DNA of 39,495 nt from Alphaproteobacteria bacterium (GCA_004356985.1 SMXQ01000036.1:1-39495), one strand, 5' to 3'; shown: positions 17,819-26,605, numbered from the stretch's first letter. The notes: generated by a model not told the origin, from the letters alone. Translations and numbers: made by a program.

Positions 17819-19063
17819 CTAGAGTCCTTCGAACATGCGGCCGGGATTGAGCACGCCACGGGGGTCGAAATTCTCCTTCACCCGCCGCGTCAATGCCGCC
17901 AGGGCGCCCTCTTCCGGCTGGAATACCGGCACCCGGGCGCGCACCGCCTCGGGCGCCCGCATGAGGGTCGCGTGGCCGCCGTGCTCATTGGTGATCCGGC
18001 GCAGCATTGCCGCCCCGGCATCGATCGCCTCGGGAGTTTCCGCCGGCGCCGGAGCACACCAGACCAGCCCGCCCGCCCAATCGAAGGCCACCTCGCCGCC
18101 CAGCGCCTGTTGGATCCTGCCACCGCCGGCGATCCCCTGGGCCGGGGGCAAAGAAAGACGCCAAAGCATGTCCCCGCCGGCGCCCGCTTTGGGCAGCAGC
18201 ACGCCGGCGCCGACCTCGGCCCACAACGCCCGGCTGCGCGTGGCGTGAAGTTCCCCGGTCTCGCCCGACCGGGCCAACGCCGCCCGCAACGCGACCGTCC
18301 GCTCCCGCACGCCTTGGCGGCTTCCTTCCAGGCGCAGCGCCGTCACCGGCCCGCCGGCCTGGGCCACATCATCGACGCCGGAACGCGCGCCCGCCAATTG
18401 AGGCAGGTAGGCGGCGGCGGAAATGTCCCACGGGCCGTCCACCGCGCCCTCCATGGTGGCCGCCGCATCGGCCGGGGTCTCGCCGAACAGAAGAACGGTG
18501 CGGGTCGCCGCGGCCCGGGGCAACACCTTGAAGGTCACAAGGGACAGCACCGCCAAGGTGCCATAGGAGCCCGTCAACAGCTTCGACATGTCGTAACCGG
18601 TGACGTTCTTGACCACCCGCCCGCCCGACGCGAAGACCTCGCCGCGCCCGCTGACGGCCCTGATTCCCAGCACATGATCGCGCGCGGCACCGGCGAAGGG
18701 GCGTCTCGGGCCCGACAGGTTGCAGGCGATGACGCCGCCGATGGTGCCGCCTCCGATTGGCTGCCCGTAGAGCGGCCCCAAATCCGGCGGCTCGAAGGCG
18801 AGTTGCTGGCCGGCTTCGGCCAAGGCCGTCTCGATCTCGGCCATGGGCGTCGCCGCGCCCGCCTCCATCACCAATTCGCCGGGCGCGTAATGATTGATCC
18901 CCGAGAGCCGCGCCACCGACAAATGCGCCTGGGCCTCGACCGGGCGGCCCAGGCCCGCCTTGGTGCCGTGGCCGGAGACCGCCAGGGTCCGCCTGTCCGC
19001 CGCCGCTTCGGCTATGGCGGCCCTCAGCCCATCTTCGTCCAATGGTTCGATCAGCCTGTCCAT
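17819..19063 (-). CDS. glcE: Glycolate oxidase FAD-binding subunit GlcE
   Basis: A 414-residue protein with an FAD-binding PCMH fold, the smaller flavin subunit of glycolate dehydrogenase. Typical blocks are LAVSGHGTKAGLGRPV near the N-terminus, GGTIGGVIACNLSGPRR, and the C-terminal FDPRGVLNPGRMF. The ATG at 19063 (MDRLIEPLDEDGLR) is chosen; the longer ORF runs into glcD. It follows glcD by 7 bases. All three subunits are needed for activity in E. coli. Confidence 0.92.
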   Translation of the reverse strand: MDRLIEPLDEDGLRAAIAEAAADRRTLAVSGHGTKAGLGRPVEAQAHLSVARLSGINHYAPGELVMEAGAATPMAEIETALAEAGQQLAFEPPDLGPLYGQPIGGGTIGGVIACNLSGPRRPFAGAARDHVLGIRAVSGRGEVFASGGRVVKNVTGYDMSKLLTGSYGTLAVLSLVTFKVLPRAAATRTVLLFGETPADAAATMEGAVDGPWDISAAAYLPQLAGARSGVDDVAQAGGPVTALRLEGSRQGVRERTVALRAALARSGETGELHATRSRALWAEVGAGVLLPKAGAGGDMLWRLSLPPAQGIAGGGRIQQALGGEVAFDWAGGLVWCAPAPAETPEAIDAGAAMLRRITNEHGGHATLMRAPEAVRARVPVFQPEEGALAALTRRVKENFDPRGVLNPGRMFEGL

Positions 19064-19070
19064 AGCGCGC

Positions 19071-20558
19071 TCAGAAGCGCTCGAGTTCCGGGTGGGGCAA
19101 TTGCCCCCCATGGACGTGCAGCCGCCCCAGCTCGGCACAACGGTGGAGCGTCGGGAACACCTTGCCGGGGTTGAGCAGGCCGTCGGGATCGAAGGCGCAT
19201 TTCAGCCTCTGCTGGTGCTTGAGGTCGTCCTCGGTAAAGACCTCGGCCATGAGGTGGCGCTTTTCGACGCCCACGCCATGCTCGCCGGTCAGCACGCCGC
19301 CGACCTCGACGCAAAGGCGCAGGATTTCGGTGCCGAATTCCTCGGCCTGGCGCAACTCGCCGTCCTTGTTGGCATCGTACAGGATCAGCGGGTGGAGATT
19401 GCCGTCCCCCGCATGGAACACGTTGGCGACGGCGAGCCCGTAGCGCCGGGACATCTCGGAGATCCGCCCCAGCACCAGGGGCAGGCTGGCCCGGGGGATG
19501 GTGCCGTCCATGCAGTAGTAATCGGGCGCCAGGCGGCCCACCGCAGGGAAGGCGGCCTTGCGTCCGGCCCAGAAGGCGAGCCGTTCGGCTTCCGAGCCGC
19601 TGACCCGGAAGGTGGTGGCGCCGGCCCGCCGGGCGATGGCCTCGATGCGCGCCGAGGCCGCCGCCACCTCGGCCTGGGGCCCGTCGGCCTCGATGATGAG
19701 AAGGGCTTCGGCCTCGGTGGGATAACCGGCGCCGATGTAGGCTTCGGCGGCGCGGATGGCGGGGCCGTCCATCATTTCCATGGCGGCGGGGATGATACCG
19801 GCGGCGATCACCTCGCTAACGCAGCGCGCCGCGTTCTCCAGGGAATCGAAACCGGCGAGAAAGGCGACCGCGCGGGCGGGGGTTTTGAGGATACGAACCG
19901 TGACCTCGGTGACGATGGCGAGCAGCCCTTCGGACCCGGTCATGGCGCCCAGCAGGTCGAGCCCGGCGGCGTCGAACTGCTTGCCGCCGAGGCGCACCAC
20001 CTCGCCCCCCATCAACACCAATTCGAGGGCGAGCAGATTGTTAGTGGTGAGCCCGTATTTCAGGCAGTGCACGCCGCCGGCGTTTTCCGCCACGTTGCCG
20101 CCGATGGTGCAGGCCACCTGGCTGGAGGGGTCCGGCGCGTAATAGTAGCCGCGCCCGCCGACGGCGGTGGAAATGGCGAGATTAGTCACGCCGGACCCGC
20201 AGGTGACGGTGCGGTTGGCGATGTCGATATCGGTGATGCGGTTGAGCCGGGCCAGCCCCAGGGTGATGCCGTCGGCCAGCGGCAGGGCGCCGCCCGACAG
20301 CGACGTGCCCGCCCCCCTGGGAACGATCTTGATGCCTTCATGGGCGCAATACCGCAAGATTGCCGCGACCTCGTCGCGATCGGCGGGCAGAACCGTGATC
20401 AGGGGCATCTGGCGGTAGGCGGTTAAACCGTCGCTCTCATAGGCTGAGAGTTCGGCCGCACGGTCGATCACCGCTTCGCCGCGGACCAGCCGGCGTAAGG
20501 ACCGCGCGATCTGCCGCCGCCGGGAAATGATGCGGTGGTCGGGGGCGGGCATTTCCAT
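19071..20558 (-). CDS. glcD: Glycolate oxidase subunit GlcD
   Basis: The catalytic flavoprotein oxidising glycolate to glyoxylate, 495 residues (about 499 in E. coli). The FAD-binding domain shows VPRGAGTSLSGGALPLADG and GCTIGGNVAENAGGVHC-type glycine motifs. The C-terminal domain has VFHAGDGNLHPLI and GEHGVGVEKR. The ATG at 20558 (MEMPAPDHRI) follows AGGAGAGTTGG and is preferred over the longer ORF start. It is first in glcDEF and has a promoter just upstream. Neither glcB nor glcC is present here. Confidence 0.94.
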   Translation of the reverse strand: MEMPAPDHRIISRRRQIARSLRRLVRGEAVIDRAAELSAYESDGLTAYRQMPLITVLPADRDEVAAILRYCAHEGIKIVPRGAGTSLSGGALPLADGITLGLARLNRITDIDIANRTVTCGSGVTNLAISTAVGGRGYYYAPDPSSQVACTIGGNVAENAGGVHCLKYGLTTNNLLALELVLMGGEVVRLGGKQFDAAGLDLLGAMTGSEGLLAIVTEVTVRILKTPARAVAFLAGFDSLENAARCVSEVIAAGIIPAAMEMMDGPAIRAAEAYIGAGYPTEAEALLIIEADGPQAEVAAASARIEAIARRAGATTFRVSGSEAERLAFWAGRKAAFPAVGRLAPDYYCMDGTIPRASLPLVLGRISEMSRRYGLAVANVFHAGDGNLHPLILYDANKDGELRQAEEFGTEILRLCVEVGGVLTGEHGVGVEKRHLMAEVFTEDDLKHQQRLKCAFDPDGLLNPGKVFPTLHRCAELGRLHVHGGQLPHPELERF

Positions 20559-20594
20559 CCAACTCTCCTCGCCAGGCGCCATGCCCATAGGTGA

Positions 20595-20624
20595 ACTATA
20601 ACCACAGCGGCATCGGCCGATCAA
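20595..20624 (-). promoter_or_regulatory. Probable glcDEF promoter
   Basis: On the minus strand TTGATC is followed after 18 bases by TATAGT, giving a leader of about 30 bases to the glcD ATG. Confidence 0.5.
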
Positions 20625-20656
20625 TCAGGCCGCGCCGGAGTCGATGGCGGGATAAT

Positions 20657-20869
20657 GCACCAGAGCACTTTCCAACCAAATTGAATCAATTTGATGGTGC
20701 TTATCATGCGCAGGCCGGGTGATTTTCCCCCAAGGCGTCGTTGCGTATCTTCGCCGATGCCCCGCATCGCCGTGCGGATGCACGCTTCGCATGACATGCG
20801 ACACGCGCCTAACCTTGGGGGAAAATCATCCCGGTCAAATGGTTCAATTTGGTTAGAAAATGCACTAGC
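20657..20869. repeat. Paired inverted repeat element (copies B and C) between glcD and pyk
   Basis: The 342-base gap between divergent glcD and pyk holds no gene but contains a large imperfect inverted repeat. Left-arm copy B (20660-20696) reads CAGAGCACTTTCCAACCAAA and on. Right-arm copy C (20833-20868), reversed, reads CTAGTGCATTTTCTAACCAA and on. Inside them GGGTGATTTTCCCCCAAGG (20717-20735) pairs with CCTTGGGGGAAAATCATCCC (20813-20832), with one indel. The centre carries shorter palindromes. This is the layout of a REP doublet or a small non-autonomous element. It lies outside the glcD promoter. Confidence 0.75.
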
Positions 20870-20900
20870 GCTTGTCATGCGCGAAGGTTAGTGTGCGGCC

Positions 20901-22319
20901 ATGCGCCGCCGCCGCAACGCCAAGATCATCGCCACCCTGGGGCCGGCCACCCGAACCACGCGCCAGATCGAGACCCTGCACCGGCGGGGCGCCGATGTGT
21001 TTCGGCTCAATTTCAGCCATGGTTCCCATGACGAGTTGAAGGCGTTGATCGGGATCGTCCGCGGAATCGAACGCAAGCACGGCCGGCCCATCGCCATCCT
21101 GACCGACCTGCAGGGACCGAAACTGCGCATCGGCACCTTCCATGGCGGCGAGGCGACCCTGATCAACGGCGAGAAATTCCGGCTCGACATGTCGCGGGCG
21201 ATGGGCGATGAAAGCCGCGTCTCCCTTCCCCACAAAGAGGTGTTCGCGGCGCTCGAACCCAAACACCACATCCTCCTCGATGACGGACGGGTGCGCCTGC
21301 GCGTCGAACACCGGGGCCCCGACTACGCCGAGACCCGGGTGGTGACCGGCGGCGTGCTTTCGGACCACAAGGGGGTCAACCTCCCCGATACGGTCCTGGC
21401 GATGAAAGCGTTGACGCAGAAGGACCGCCGCGATTTACGTTTCGCGCTCGACAACGGCGCCGATTGGGTGGGGCTGAGCTTTATCCAGCGCGCCCAGGAC
21501 GTGGCCGAGGTCCGCAAGATCGTCAAGGGCCGCGCCGGCATCATGGCCAAGCTGGAAAAACCCTCGGCCATCGATGAATTGGATGAAATCATCGCCCTTT
21601 CCGACGCGGTCATGGTGGCCCGCGGCGACCTCGGCGTGGAGATGCCGCCCGAGGACGTGCCCACGGTGCAAAAACAGATCATCCGCCACTGCCGCGAGGC
21701 CGGAAAGCCGGTCGTCGTGGCCACCCAGATGTTGGAATCCATGATCCGGTCGCCGGCGCCGACCCGGGCCGAAGCCTCGGACGTGGCCACCGCCATTTAC
21801 GACGGCGCCGACGCGGTGATGCTGTCGGCGGAAACCGCCATCGGCGCCCACGCCCCGGCCGCCGTCACCATGATGGAACGGATCATCCGCCGGGTCGAAC
21901 GGGACCCCCATTTCCGGAACATCATGGAGGCCAGCCGTGAGGAGGCGCTGGGCAACGATGCCGACGCCATCACCGCGGCGGCCCGAACGGTGGCACATAC
22001 CATCTCGGCGGCCGCCATCGTGACCTACACCACATCGGGTTCGACGACCCTGCGCGCATCGCGCCAGCGGCCCGATGTCCCGGTGATCTGCCTGACCGGC
22101 AACCGCAACACCGCAAGGCGGCTGGCGCTGGCCTGGGGGGTCCACGCCGTGGTCACCGAGGACGTCCGCAGTTTCAACGAGATGGTGCGCCGCGCCGCGC
22201 GGCTCGCCAGCAGCGAAGGCTTCGTGCACAAAGGGCAGAAGGTGGTGGTGACCGCCGGCGTTCCCTTCGGCACGCCCGGCGCCACCAACGTGTTGCGCAT
22301 CCACACCATCCAGGACTGA
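20901..22319 (+). CDS. pyk: Pyruvate kinase
   Basis: Pyruvate kinase converts phosphoenolpyruvate and ADP to pyruvate and ATP at the end of glycolysis. The 472-residue protein has the N-terminal KIIATLGPATRT, the catalytic lysine segment IMAKLEKPSAIDELDEI, the metal and phosphate motif MVARGDLGVEMPPEDVP, and the VATQMLESMIRSPAPTRAEA signature. The C-terminal regulatory domain is complete. The ATG at 20901 gives the conserved start. It is divergent from glcD, with the paired repeat element in its upstream region. Confidence 0.96.
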   Translation: MRRRRNAKIIATLGPATRTTRQIETLHRRGADVFRLNFSHGSHDELKALIGIVRGIERKHGRPIAILTDLQGPKLRIGTFHGGEATLINGEKFRLDMSRAMGDESRVSLPHKEVFAALEPKHHILLDDGRVRLRVEHRGPDYAETRVVTGGVLSDHKGVNLPDTVLAMKALTQKDRRDLRFALDNGADWVGLSFIQRAQDVAEVRKIVKGRAGIMAKLEKPSAIDELDEIIALSDAVMVARGDLGVEMPPEDVPTVQKQIIRHCREAGKPVVVATQMLESMIRSPAPTRAEASDVATAIYDGADAVMLSAETAIGAHAPAAVTMMERIIRRVERDPHFRNIMEASREEALGNDADAITAAARTVAHTISAAAIVTYTTSGSTTLRASRQRPDVPVICLTGNRNTARRLALAWGVHAVVTEDVRSFNEMVRRAARLASSEGFVHKGQKVVVTAGVPFGTPGATNVLRIHTIQD

Positions 22320-22352
22320 TGCCGGGCCAGGACTGAGTCGGGCCGGAGCCAC

Positions 22353-22375
22353 AAAAAAACCGCCCCAATGGGCGG
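22353..22375 (-). terminator. Rho-independent terminator after rpmJ
   Basis: CCGCCC (22360-22365) and GGGCGG (22370-22375) form a stem with a 4-base loop. On the minus strand it is followed by seven T residues. It lies 27 bases beyond the rpmJ stop and also shields the convergent pyk end. Confidence 0.8.
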
Positions 22376-22402
22376 CTTCCCCAGGCCGGCCTTGGAGGCC
22401 AG

Positions 22403-22528
22403 TCAGCCCTGGCGGGCCTTGAAGCGGGGGTTGCGCTTGTTGATCACGTAGACGCGGCCCTTCCGCCGCACGATGCGGCAGTTCTTATCGCGGGTCTTGG
22501 CCGACTTGAGGGAATTGAGAACCTTCAT
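22403..22528 (-). CDS. rpmJ: 50S ribosomal protein bL36, zinc-free form
   Basis: A 41-residue protein starting [20 protein letters not shown] and ending NPRFKARQG, the alphaproteobacterial bL36. It has a single cysteine, so the four-ligand zinc ribbon of the classical form is missing; this is the C-minus type. The ORF track begins at 22603, but family alignment fixes the start at the ATG at 22528. It is flanked by its own promoter and terminator, so it is a single-gene unit. Confidence 0.95.
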   Translation of the reverse strand: MKVLNSLKSAKTRDKNCRIVRRKGRVYVINKRNPRFKARQG

Positions 22529-22574
22529 GATCCTGTCCTTGGGGCGCGGCATCGGTACCGCCGCAGCGGGCGCG

Positions 22575-22603
22575 AACATAGGGTTTGGGACCGGCGCTGT
22601 CAA
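22575..22603 (-). promoter_or_regulatory. Probable rpmJ promoter
   Basis: On the minus strand a perfect TTGACA is followed after 17 bases by TATGTT, about 45 bases upstream of the rpmJ ATG. Confidence 0.65.
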
Positions 22604-22663
22604 CCGGAGTGCTTAGGGCGCACTCCGGCCCAATCGAATCAATTTAACCCGGAAGTACTCTAG
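22604..22663. repeat. Hairpin plus repeat copy D
   Basis: CCGGAGTGC (22604-22612) and GCACTCCGG (22620-22628) form a perfect 9-bp stem. Directly adjoining, 22629-22663 reversed reads CTAGAGTACTTCCGGGTTAA and on, a copy of the CTAG family. The element sits between the methyltransferase stop (22668) and the rpmJ promoter, so it may end transcription of the methyltransferase gene. Confidence 0.65.
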
Positions 22664-22667
22664 CAGA

Positions 22668-23699
22668 TCAAATCTTGAGGGCGACGATCCTGTGCGCCGT
22701 CACGGCGCCGGAATCGAGGGCCGCCACCCGGTGGCCCCAGAGCTCCGCCAGTTCAAGGACCGTCTCCAGCAATTGCGGCGGGATGCCGGTCTTTTCAGAA
22801 TCTTCGACGAAACCGGCCCAGCCGGCGAAGATGTCGGCGCGAACCGTGTCGGATATGTTTTCCACCACCCGCAGTTCGAAATTCGTCTGGCACAGTATTT
22901 CCTGGGCCGCCTCCACGTTCCAGGGATAGACCTTGGCCGGTTCGGCCTCCATCCATTTGCGGACGGTGGGATCGTCTTCGCGCCCTTTGGTGACGAAATA
23001 ATCGGTGAACAACAGGGGACAATGCGCCTTGAGGCCCTCCTGCACGGCCACCAGAAGATCTTCGCGGTCCTCCACGATGTAGAGCACGTCCCTGGAGAAG
23101 GCACAGTCGAAGAGGTCGGCGCGAAGATTCATCTCGCCGAAATTCGCGTGGTGTATTTTCGCCTTCTTGGCGAGCCCCGCCTGTTCCGAACGCGCGATGG
23201 CGGCCGCGGCGAGGTCGGGGTCCTGCTCGTAGCCGGTCACCCAGCCTTGATATTTCCCGGCGATGCGGCGGGCGGCGCCGCCCAGGCCCGATCCGATATT
23301 GAGCACGTTCACCTCGGTGCCGAGACCGAAGGCGCCGATCATTTCCAGGGTTCGTTCCACGCCGCCGGGGGTAATTTGGCTCTCGCCCCACAATTGTTCG
23401 CTGACCGCTATCCGTTTCCTGGTCCAGAAGCGGCCGTCATCGATATCGTCGCTGAAGTCCTCCTCGGCGGCGACGCGACTGATACGGGGCTTGGCTTGGC
23501 TTTGTTCTTCACCGTCAATAGCGCTTTTGGAATCACCGTCATCGCCGTCATTGGGCGCGTCTTTGGCGATGTCCGCGACCGAGCGGCCCTGCCACCAGGC
23601 GACAAGCCGCTCTCGAAGGGGGGCATCGACCTTTTCCAAGGTAAAGGCGCTCCCAAGCTCAGAAGGGAAAATTCGCTTGAGTGATGCCGATATATCCAT
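22668..23699 (-). CDS. Class I SAM-dependent methyltransferase
   Basis: A 343-residue protein whose middle holds a Rossmann-type methyltransferase domain: the SAM motif VNVLNIGSGLGGAARRIA, then VTGYEQDPD and FDCAFSRDVLYIVED. The domain context (a polar N-terminal part with LRERLVAWWQGRSV and an acidic Asp/Glu-rich linker) does not identify a substrate. The ATG at 23699 (MDISASLKRIF) is the best start. The gene is alone, followed by a repeat element. It is not the paralogue of the shorter methyltransferase at 25900. Confidence 0.75.
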   Translation of the reverse strand: MDISASLKRIFPSELGSAFTLEKVDAPLRERLVAWWQGRSVADIAKDAPNDGDDGDSKSAIDGEEQSQAKPRISRVAAEEDFSDDIDDGRFWTRKRIAVSEQLWGESQITPGGVERTLEMIGAFGLGTEVNVLNIGSGLGGAARRIAGKYQGWVTGYEQDPDLAAAAIARSEQAGLAKKAKIHHANFGEMNLRADLFDCAFSRDVLYIVEDREDLLVAVQEGLKAHCPLLFTDYFVTKGREDDPTVRKWMEAEPAKVYPWNVEAAQEILCQTNFELRVVENISDTVRADIFAGWAGFVEDSEKTGIPPQLLETVLELAELWGHRVAALDSGAVTAHRIVALKI

Positions 23700-23943
23700 C
23701 TGCGGCGCTAAATCTTTCCTGCGGCAATGCTTGCCAAACCCACGGACCAATCATCTCCGGCGATAGACGTATAAGATGTCTTATAGATCTTTCACGAGAT
23801 ATAGGCATGAATAGCCAATTCTATTCGCCGGATATTAAAAAAAGTCTAAAATACCAGCCTTCCCAAGGCAGGGAAGACTTGCCTTTGCGGCATATTTCTT
23901 GAATATATATCAATGACTTGTGAAATTTTCCCGGGTACCGCCC
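23700..23943. other. AT-richer intergenic region upstream of the desaturase-like gene
   Basis: This 244-base stretch is clearly less GC-rich than its surroundings. It contains the hairpin CTTCCC/GGGAAG (23859-23876), which can alternatively pair AAGGCA with TGCCTT. The 73-codon frame in the track overlaps the methyltransferase start and is not supported. It probably holds divergent promoters. Confidence 0.4.
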
Positions 23944-24741
23944 ATGGCTGATTTCGTGACTCTCCACGAGCCCTGGCTGCGTTTGGGCGGGTTTCTGGTG
24001 ACGGTGATGGCGATGGCCTGTTGGGAAGGGGTGGCGCCCAGGCGCCTGCGCGCGCTTTCCCGCGCCGTGCGCTGGCCCGCCAATATCGGCATTCTCGCCA
24101 TCAACACGGTGGCGGTCCGCCTTTTGTTTCCGGCCGCCGCTGTCGGCGCGGCCCTATGGGCGGCGGAATCCGATATCGGCCTTTTTAACTGGGTGGTGGT
24201 TCCCCCTTGGGCGGCGATCGGCCTATCGGTGATATTGCTGGATTTGCTGATCTACGGCCAACACGTGGTGATGCACAAAGTGCCCCTGTTTTGGCGCCTG
24301 CACCGCATGCATCACCTGGACCGCGACGTCGATTTCACCACCGGGCTCCGGTTCCATCCGCTGGAGATCATCGCGTCGGCGGGCGTCAAATTCCTCGCCG
24401 TGATCGCCTTGGGGGCACCGGCCGGGGCGGTCATCGCATTTGAAGTCATTCTCAACTCGTCGGCCCTATTCAACCACGGCAACGTGCGCCTGGGGGTGCC
24501 GCTCGACCGCATCTTGAGGACCCTTGTCGTCACCCCCGACATGCACCGGGTGCACCATTCGGTGATAGCCGAGGAGACCAACAGCAATTACGGTTTCGCG
24601 CTCTCCTTTTGGGACCGCCTGTTCGGGACCTACCGGTTATCGCCGGCCCGGGGCCACCATGGTATGACCCTGGGCCTGCCGGAGTTCCGCACCCCCGGCG
24701 ACGCCAGGCTGTTGAGCCTTCTCCTCAATCCCCTCCGCTAA
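23944..24741 (+). CDS. Sterol desaturase / fatty acid hydroxylase superfamily protein
   Basis: A 265-residue integral membrane protein with the di-iron histidine boxes of the superfamily: HVVMH (107-111), HRMHH (120-124), FNHGN (His178) and HRVHH (201-205). About four hydrophobic segments flank these. The family hydroxylates or desaturates lipids at the membrane; the substrate here is unknown. I take the ATG at 23944; a GTG at 23920 would add eight residues. The dioxygenase gene follows in the same direction after about 90 bases. Confidence 0.85.
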   Translation: MADFVTLHEPWLRLGGFLVTVMAMACWEGVAPRRLRALSRAVRWPANIGILAINTVAVRLLFPAAAVGAALWAAESDIGLFNWVVVPPWAAIGLSVILLDLLIYGQHVVMHKVPLFWRLHRMHHLDRDVDFTTGLRFHPLEIIASAGVKFLAVIALGAPAGAVIAFEVILNSSALFNHGNVRLGVPLDRILRTLVVTPDMHRVHHSVIAEETNSNYGFALSFWDRLFGTYRLSPARGHHGMTLGLPEFRTPGDARLLSLLLNPLR

Positions 24742-24785
24742 GTCGCGCCCTATGGCCCTTTTACCAAGCGCCAAATTTAGATTAG

Positions 24786-24799
24786 TATTCGAATGAATA
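24786..24799 (+). promoter_or_regulatory. Possible operator upstream of the dioxygenase gene
   Basis: TATTC-GAAT-GAATA is a perfect 5-bp inverted repeat with a 4-base spacer in an AT-rich patch, 35 bases before the dioxygenase ATG. It could bind a dimeric regulator; no regulator gene is adjacent. Confidence 0.3.
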
Positions 24800-24833
24800 T
24801 GATCCAGGAACGGCATCCTCGGGGGAACACACA

Positions 24834-25784
24834 ATGATCGGACTGGGCATCGCCACGTCGCACGCACCGGCCGTGTTCTGCCCGGCGGAATGGTGGCCGG
24901 CGGTGTATGAAGGGGTTCCCGACTACATGCGGAACTCCCAGCCTCCCACGGCGTCATTGGAAACCCCGCAAGTGGTGGCACAACACGTCGCCCGCATAGA
25001 GACGGCGTTCCAGACGCTGCGGGCGGCGGTAGCCGCCTATGCACCGGACGCCATCATCTATGTCGGCGACGATCAGGGTGATATGTTCAACGAAAGCAAC
25101 AACCCCTCCCTTGCCGTGTTCACCGGCGACGAGGTCTGGGGTGCCAGCAAGCCGCGTTACATCGATCAGCCGCTCGAGGATTCCCACATCACCGTCGCGG
25201 TGCACACCGATCTCGCCAAACGGATTCTCGCCGGCCTGGTGGAGCGCGGCTTCGACCCGGCCAACTTGGGCAAGATGCAGCCGCTGGGGAATGTCTCCCA
25301 GGGCATGTCCCACATGCTGATCCACCCCCATCCCCGGTTGGTGCCCGAACTTGATATTCCCGTGGTCGCCATTTTCATCAACGAGAATTTTCCGCCGCTG
25401 CCGACCGGTCAGAGGTGCTGGGACCTGGGGCTCGCGCTAAGGGATATCTTAGGGGATGCGCCCGAACGGATCGTGCTTTACGCCTCTGGAGGATTGTCCC
25501 ACGACCCCCGGGGACCGCGCGCTGGCTGGGTGGACGAGCCTTTGGACAACTGGGTTCTTGAACGCATCAAGCGCAACGAAGGCGAAAAGCTGATCAACCT
25601 GTTCGCCTTCGATTCCGACACCCTGCGGGGGGGGACCGGAGAAATCCGCGCTTGGATCACGGTCGCCGCGGCGATGGGCCGCGCCGCCACGGTGCTGGAT
25701 TATTTCCCCTCGCACCATGCCAAGTGCGGCCTCGCTTTCGCCTATTGGCCCGAGCAAGGCGACACCCGGGCCGCCGCCCAATAG
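24834..25784 (+). CDS. Class III extradiol ring-cleavage dioxygenase (LigB family)
   Basis: A 316-residue protein of the LigB superfamily, iron(II) enzymes that open protocatechuate- or gallate-like rings. Candidate metal ligands are His10 (GIATSHAPAV) and a later acidic residue; the catalytic His223 lies in ASGGLSHDPRGP. The start has GGGGGA at a good distance. No LigA partner subunit or other catabolic gene is nearby, so it may be a single-subunit form acting on an unknown catechol. A strong hairpin follows the stop codon. Confidence 0.85.
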   Translation: MIGLGIATSHAPAVFCPAEWWPAVYEGVPDYMRNSQPPTASLETPQVVAQHVARIETAFQTLRAAVAAYAPDAIIYVGDDQGDMFNESNNPSLAVFTGDEVWGASKPRYIDQPLEDSHITVAVHTDLAKRILAGLVERGFDPANLGKMQPLGNVSQGMSHMLIHPHPRLVPELDIPVVAIFINENFPPLPTGQRCWDLGLALRDILGDAPERIVLYASGGLSHDPRGPRAGWVDEPLDNWVLERIKRNEGEKLINLFAFDSDTLRGGTGEIRAWITVAAAMGRAATVLDYFPSHHAKCGLAFAYWPEQGDTRAAAQ

Positions 25785-25789
25785 CCCAC

Positions 25790-25815
25790 GGCGCCGGGCG
25801 TTTGCCCCCGGCGCC
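25790..25815 (+). terminator. Strong GC hairpin after the dioxygenase gene
   Basis: GGCGCCGGG (25790-25798) and CCCGGCGCC (25807-25815) form a perfect 9-bp stem with an 8-base loop, 5 bases after the stop. No T run follows, so it may pause or protect rather than terminate. Confidence 0.4.
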
Positions 25816-25899
25816 CGACCCCGGGAGAAAAACCGCCGCGCCATCGGCGTTGTTTCGCCGCACCCGTGGGCACCGCGGGAGAAACCGGTCACCAGTCCC

Positions 25900-26496
25900 A
25901 TGAAGCACCAAGCCCCGCCATCGGAAGCCCCGCCATGCGACGGCCCGGGAACCCTATGGCGGGCGCGGGGTCCGATCCCCTCCCCTTGGGTCGCGGCGGC
26001 CATCAAAGAAATCCAAGGGCCCGGCACGGGCCGGCGCGTTCTCGACCTTGCCTGTGGTGGCGGAAGGCATAGCCGGCTGCTTGTGGACGCGGGGCACCGG
26101 GTCCTCGCCGTCGACCGCGACGTGGCCCGGGTGACGGCCCTGGGCCGGCCACCGGGGCTCGAAATCCTCGCCTTCGATCTCGAGGGCGGCCAGCCCTGGC
26201 CCTTCGCCGCCGAGCGTTTCAAGGGGGTGGTTGTCACCAATTACCTCTACCGTCCAAAGCTGGCGGCGGTCCTCGATCTGGTCGCGCCGGGCGGCCTTCT
26301 CATCTATGAGACCTTCGGGGTCGGCAACGCGGCTTTTGGCCGACCGTCCAACCCCGATTATCTGGTGCGGCCAGGGGAAATCGCGGATATGGCGCGGGCA
26401 TCGGGATTCAGCGTCGCCGCCGATTCACACATCAAAATCGAGATCCCCCGCCGCGCGGTGGTCCAGCGGGTTATGGCAAGAAAGCGCGCGAATTAA
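25900..26496 (+). CDS. Small class I SAM-dependent methyltransferase
   Basis: A 198-residue protein with the SAM-binding motif RVLDLACGGGRHSRLLVDAG near residue 45, then VLAVDRDVARV and the GVVVTNYLYRP block in place of the usual catalytic motif. It resembles the TehB-like group of short methyltransferases. The ORF track starts at 25717, but that part lies within the dioxygenase gene and hairpin and is not protein-like; the ATG at 25900 is the likely start. The substrate is unknown. Confidence 0.8.
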   Translation: MKHQAPPSEAPPCDGPGTLWRARGPIPSPWVAAAIKEIQGPGTGRRVLDLACGGGRHSRLLVDAGHRVLAVDRDVARVTALGRPPGLEILAFDLEGGQPWPFAAERFKGVVVTNYLYRPKLAAVLDLVAPGGLLIYETFGVGNAAFGRPSNPDYLVRPGEIADMARASGFSVAADSHIKIEIPRRAVVQRVMARKRAN

Positions 26497-26590
26497 GCCG
26501 TCTTCATTCAATTATGCCGAGACTGGCGGTAATGGGGGGAGGCGCAGGACACCGGTCCCGTTGGTGAGCGTCGCCCGGGGCCTCCGGCCG

Positions 26591-26605
26591 TTAATACATT
26601 GTTGA
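26591..26605 (+). promoter_or_regulatory. CtrA-like near-match upstream of the kinase-HerA pair
   Basis: TTAA-N7-TTGA differs from the CtrA pattern by one base and lies 61 bases before the kinase ATG. It is a weak candidate alone. Confidence 0.25.

Noticed and set aside
23681-23902. 73-codon ORF between methyltransferase and desaturase-like genes
   Set aside because: Overlaps the methyltransferase start, no ribosome site or family resemblance.
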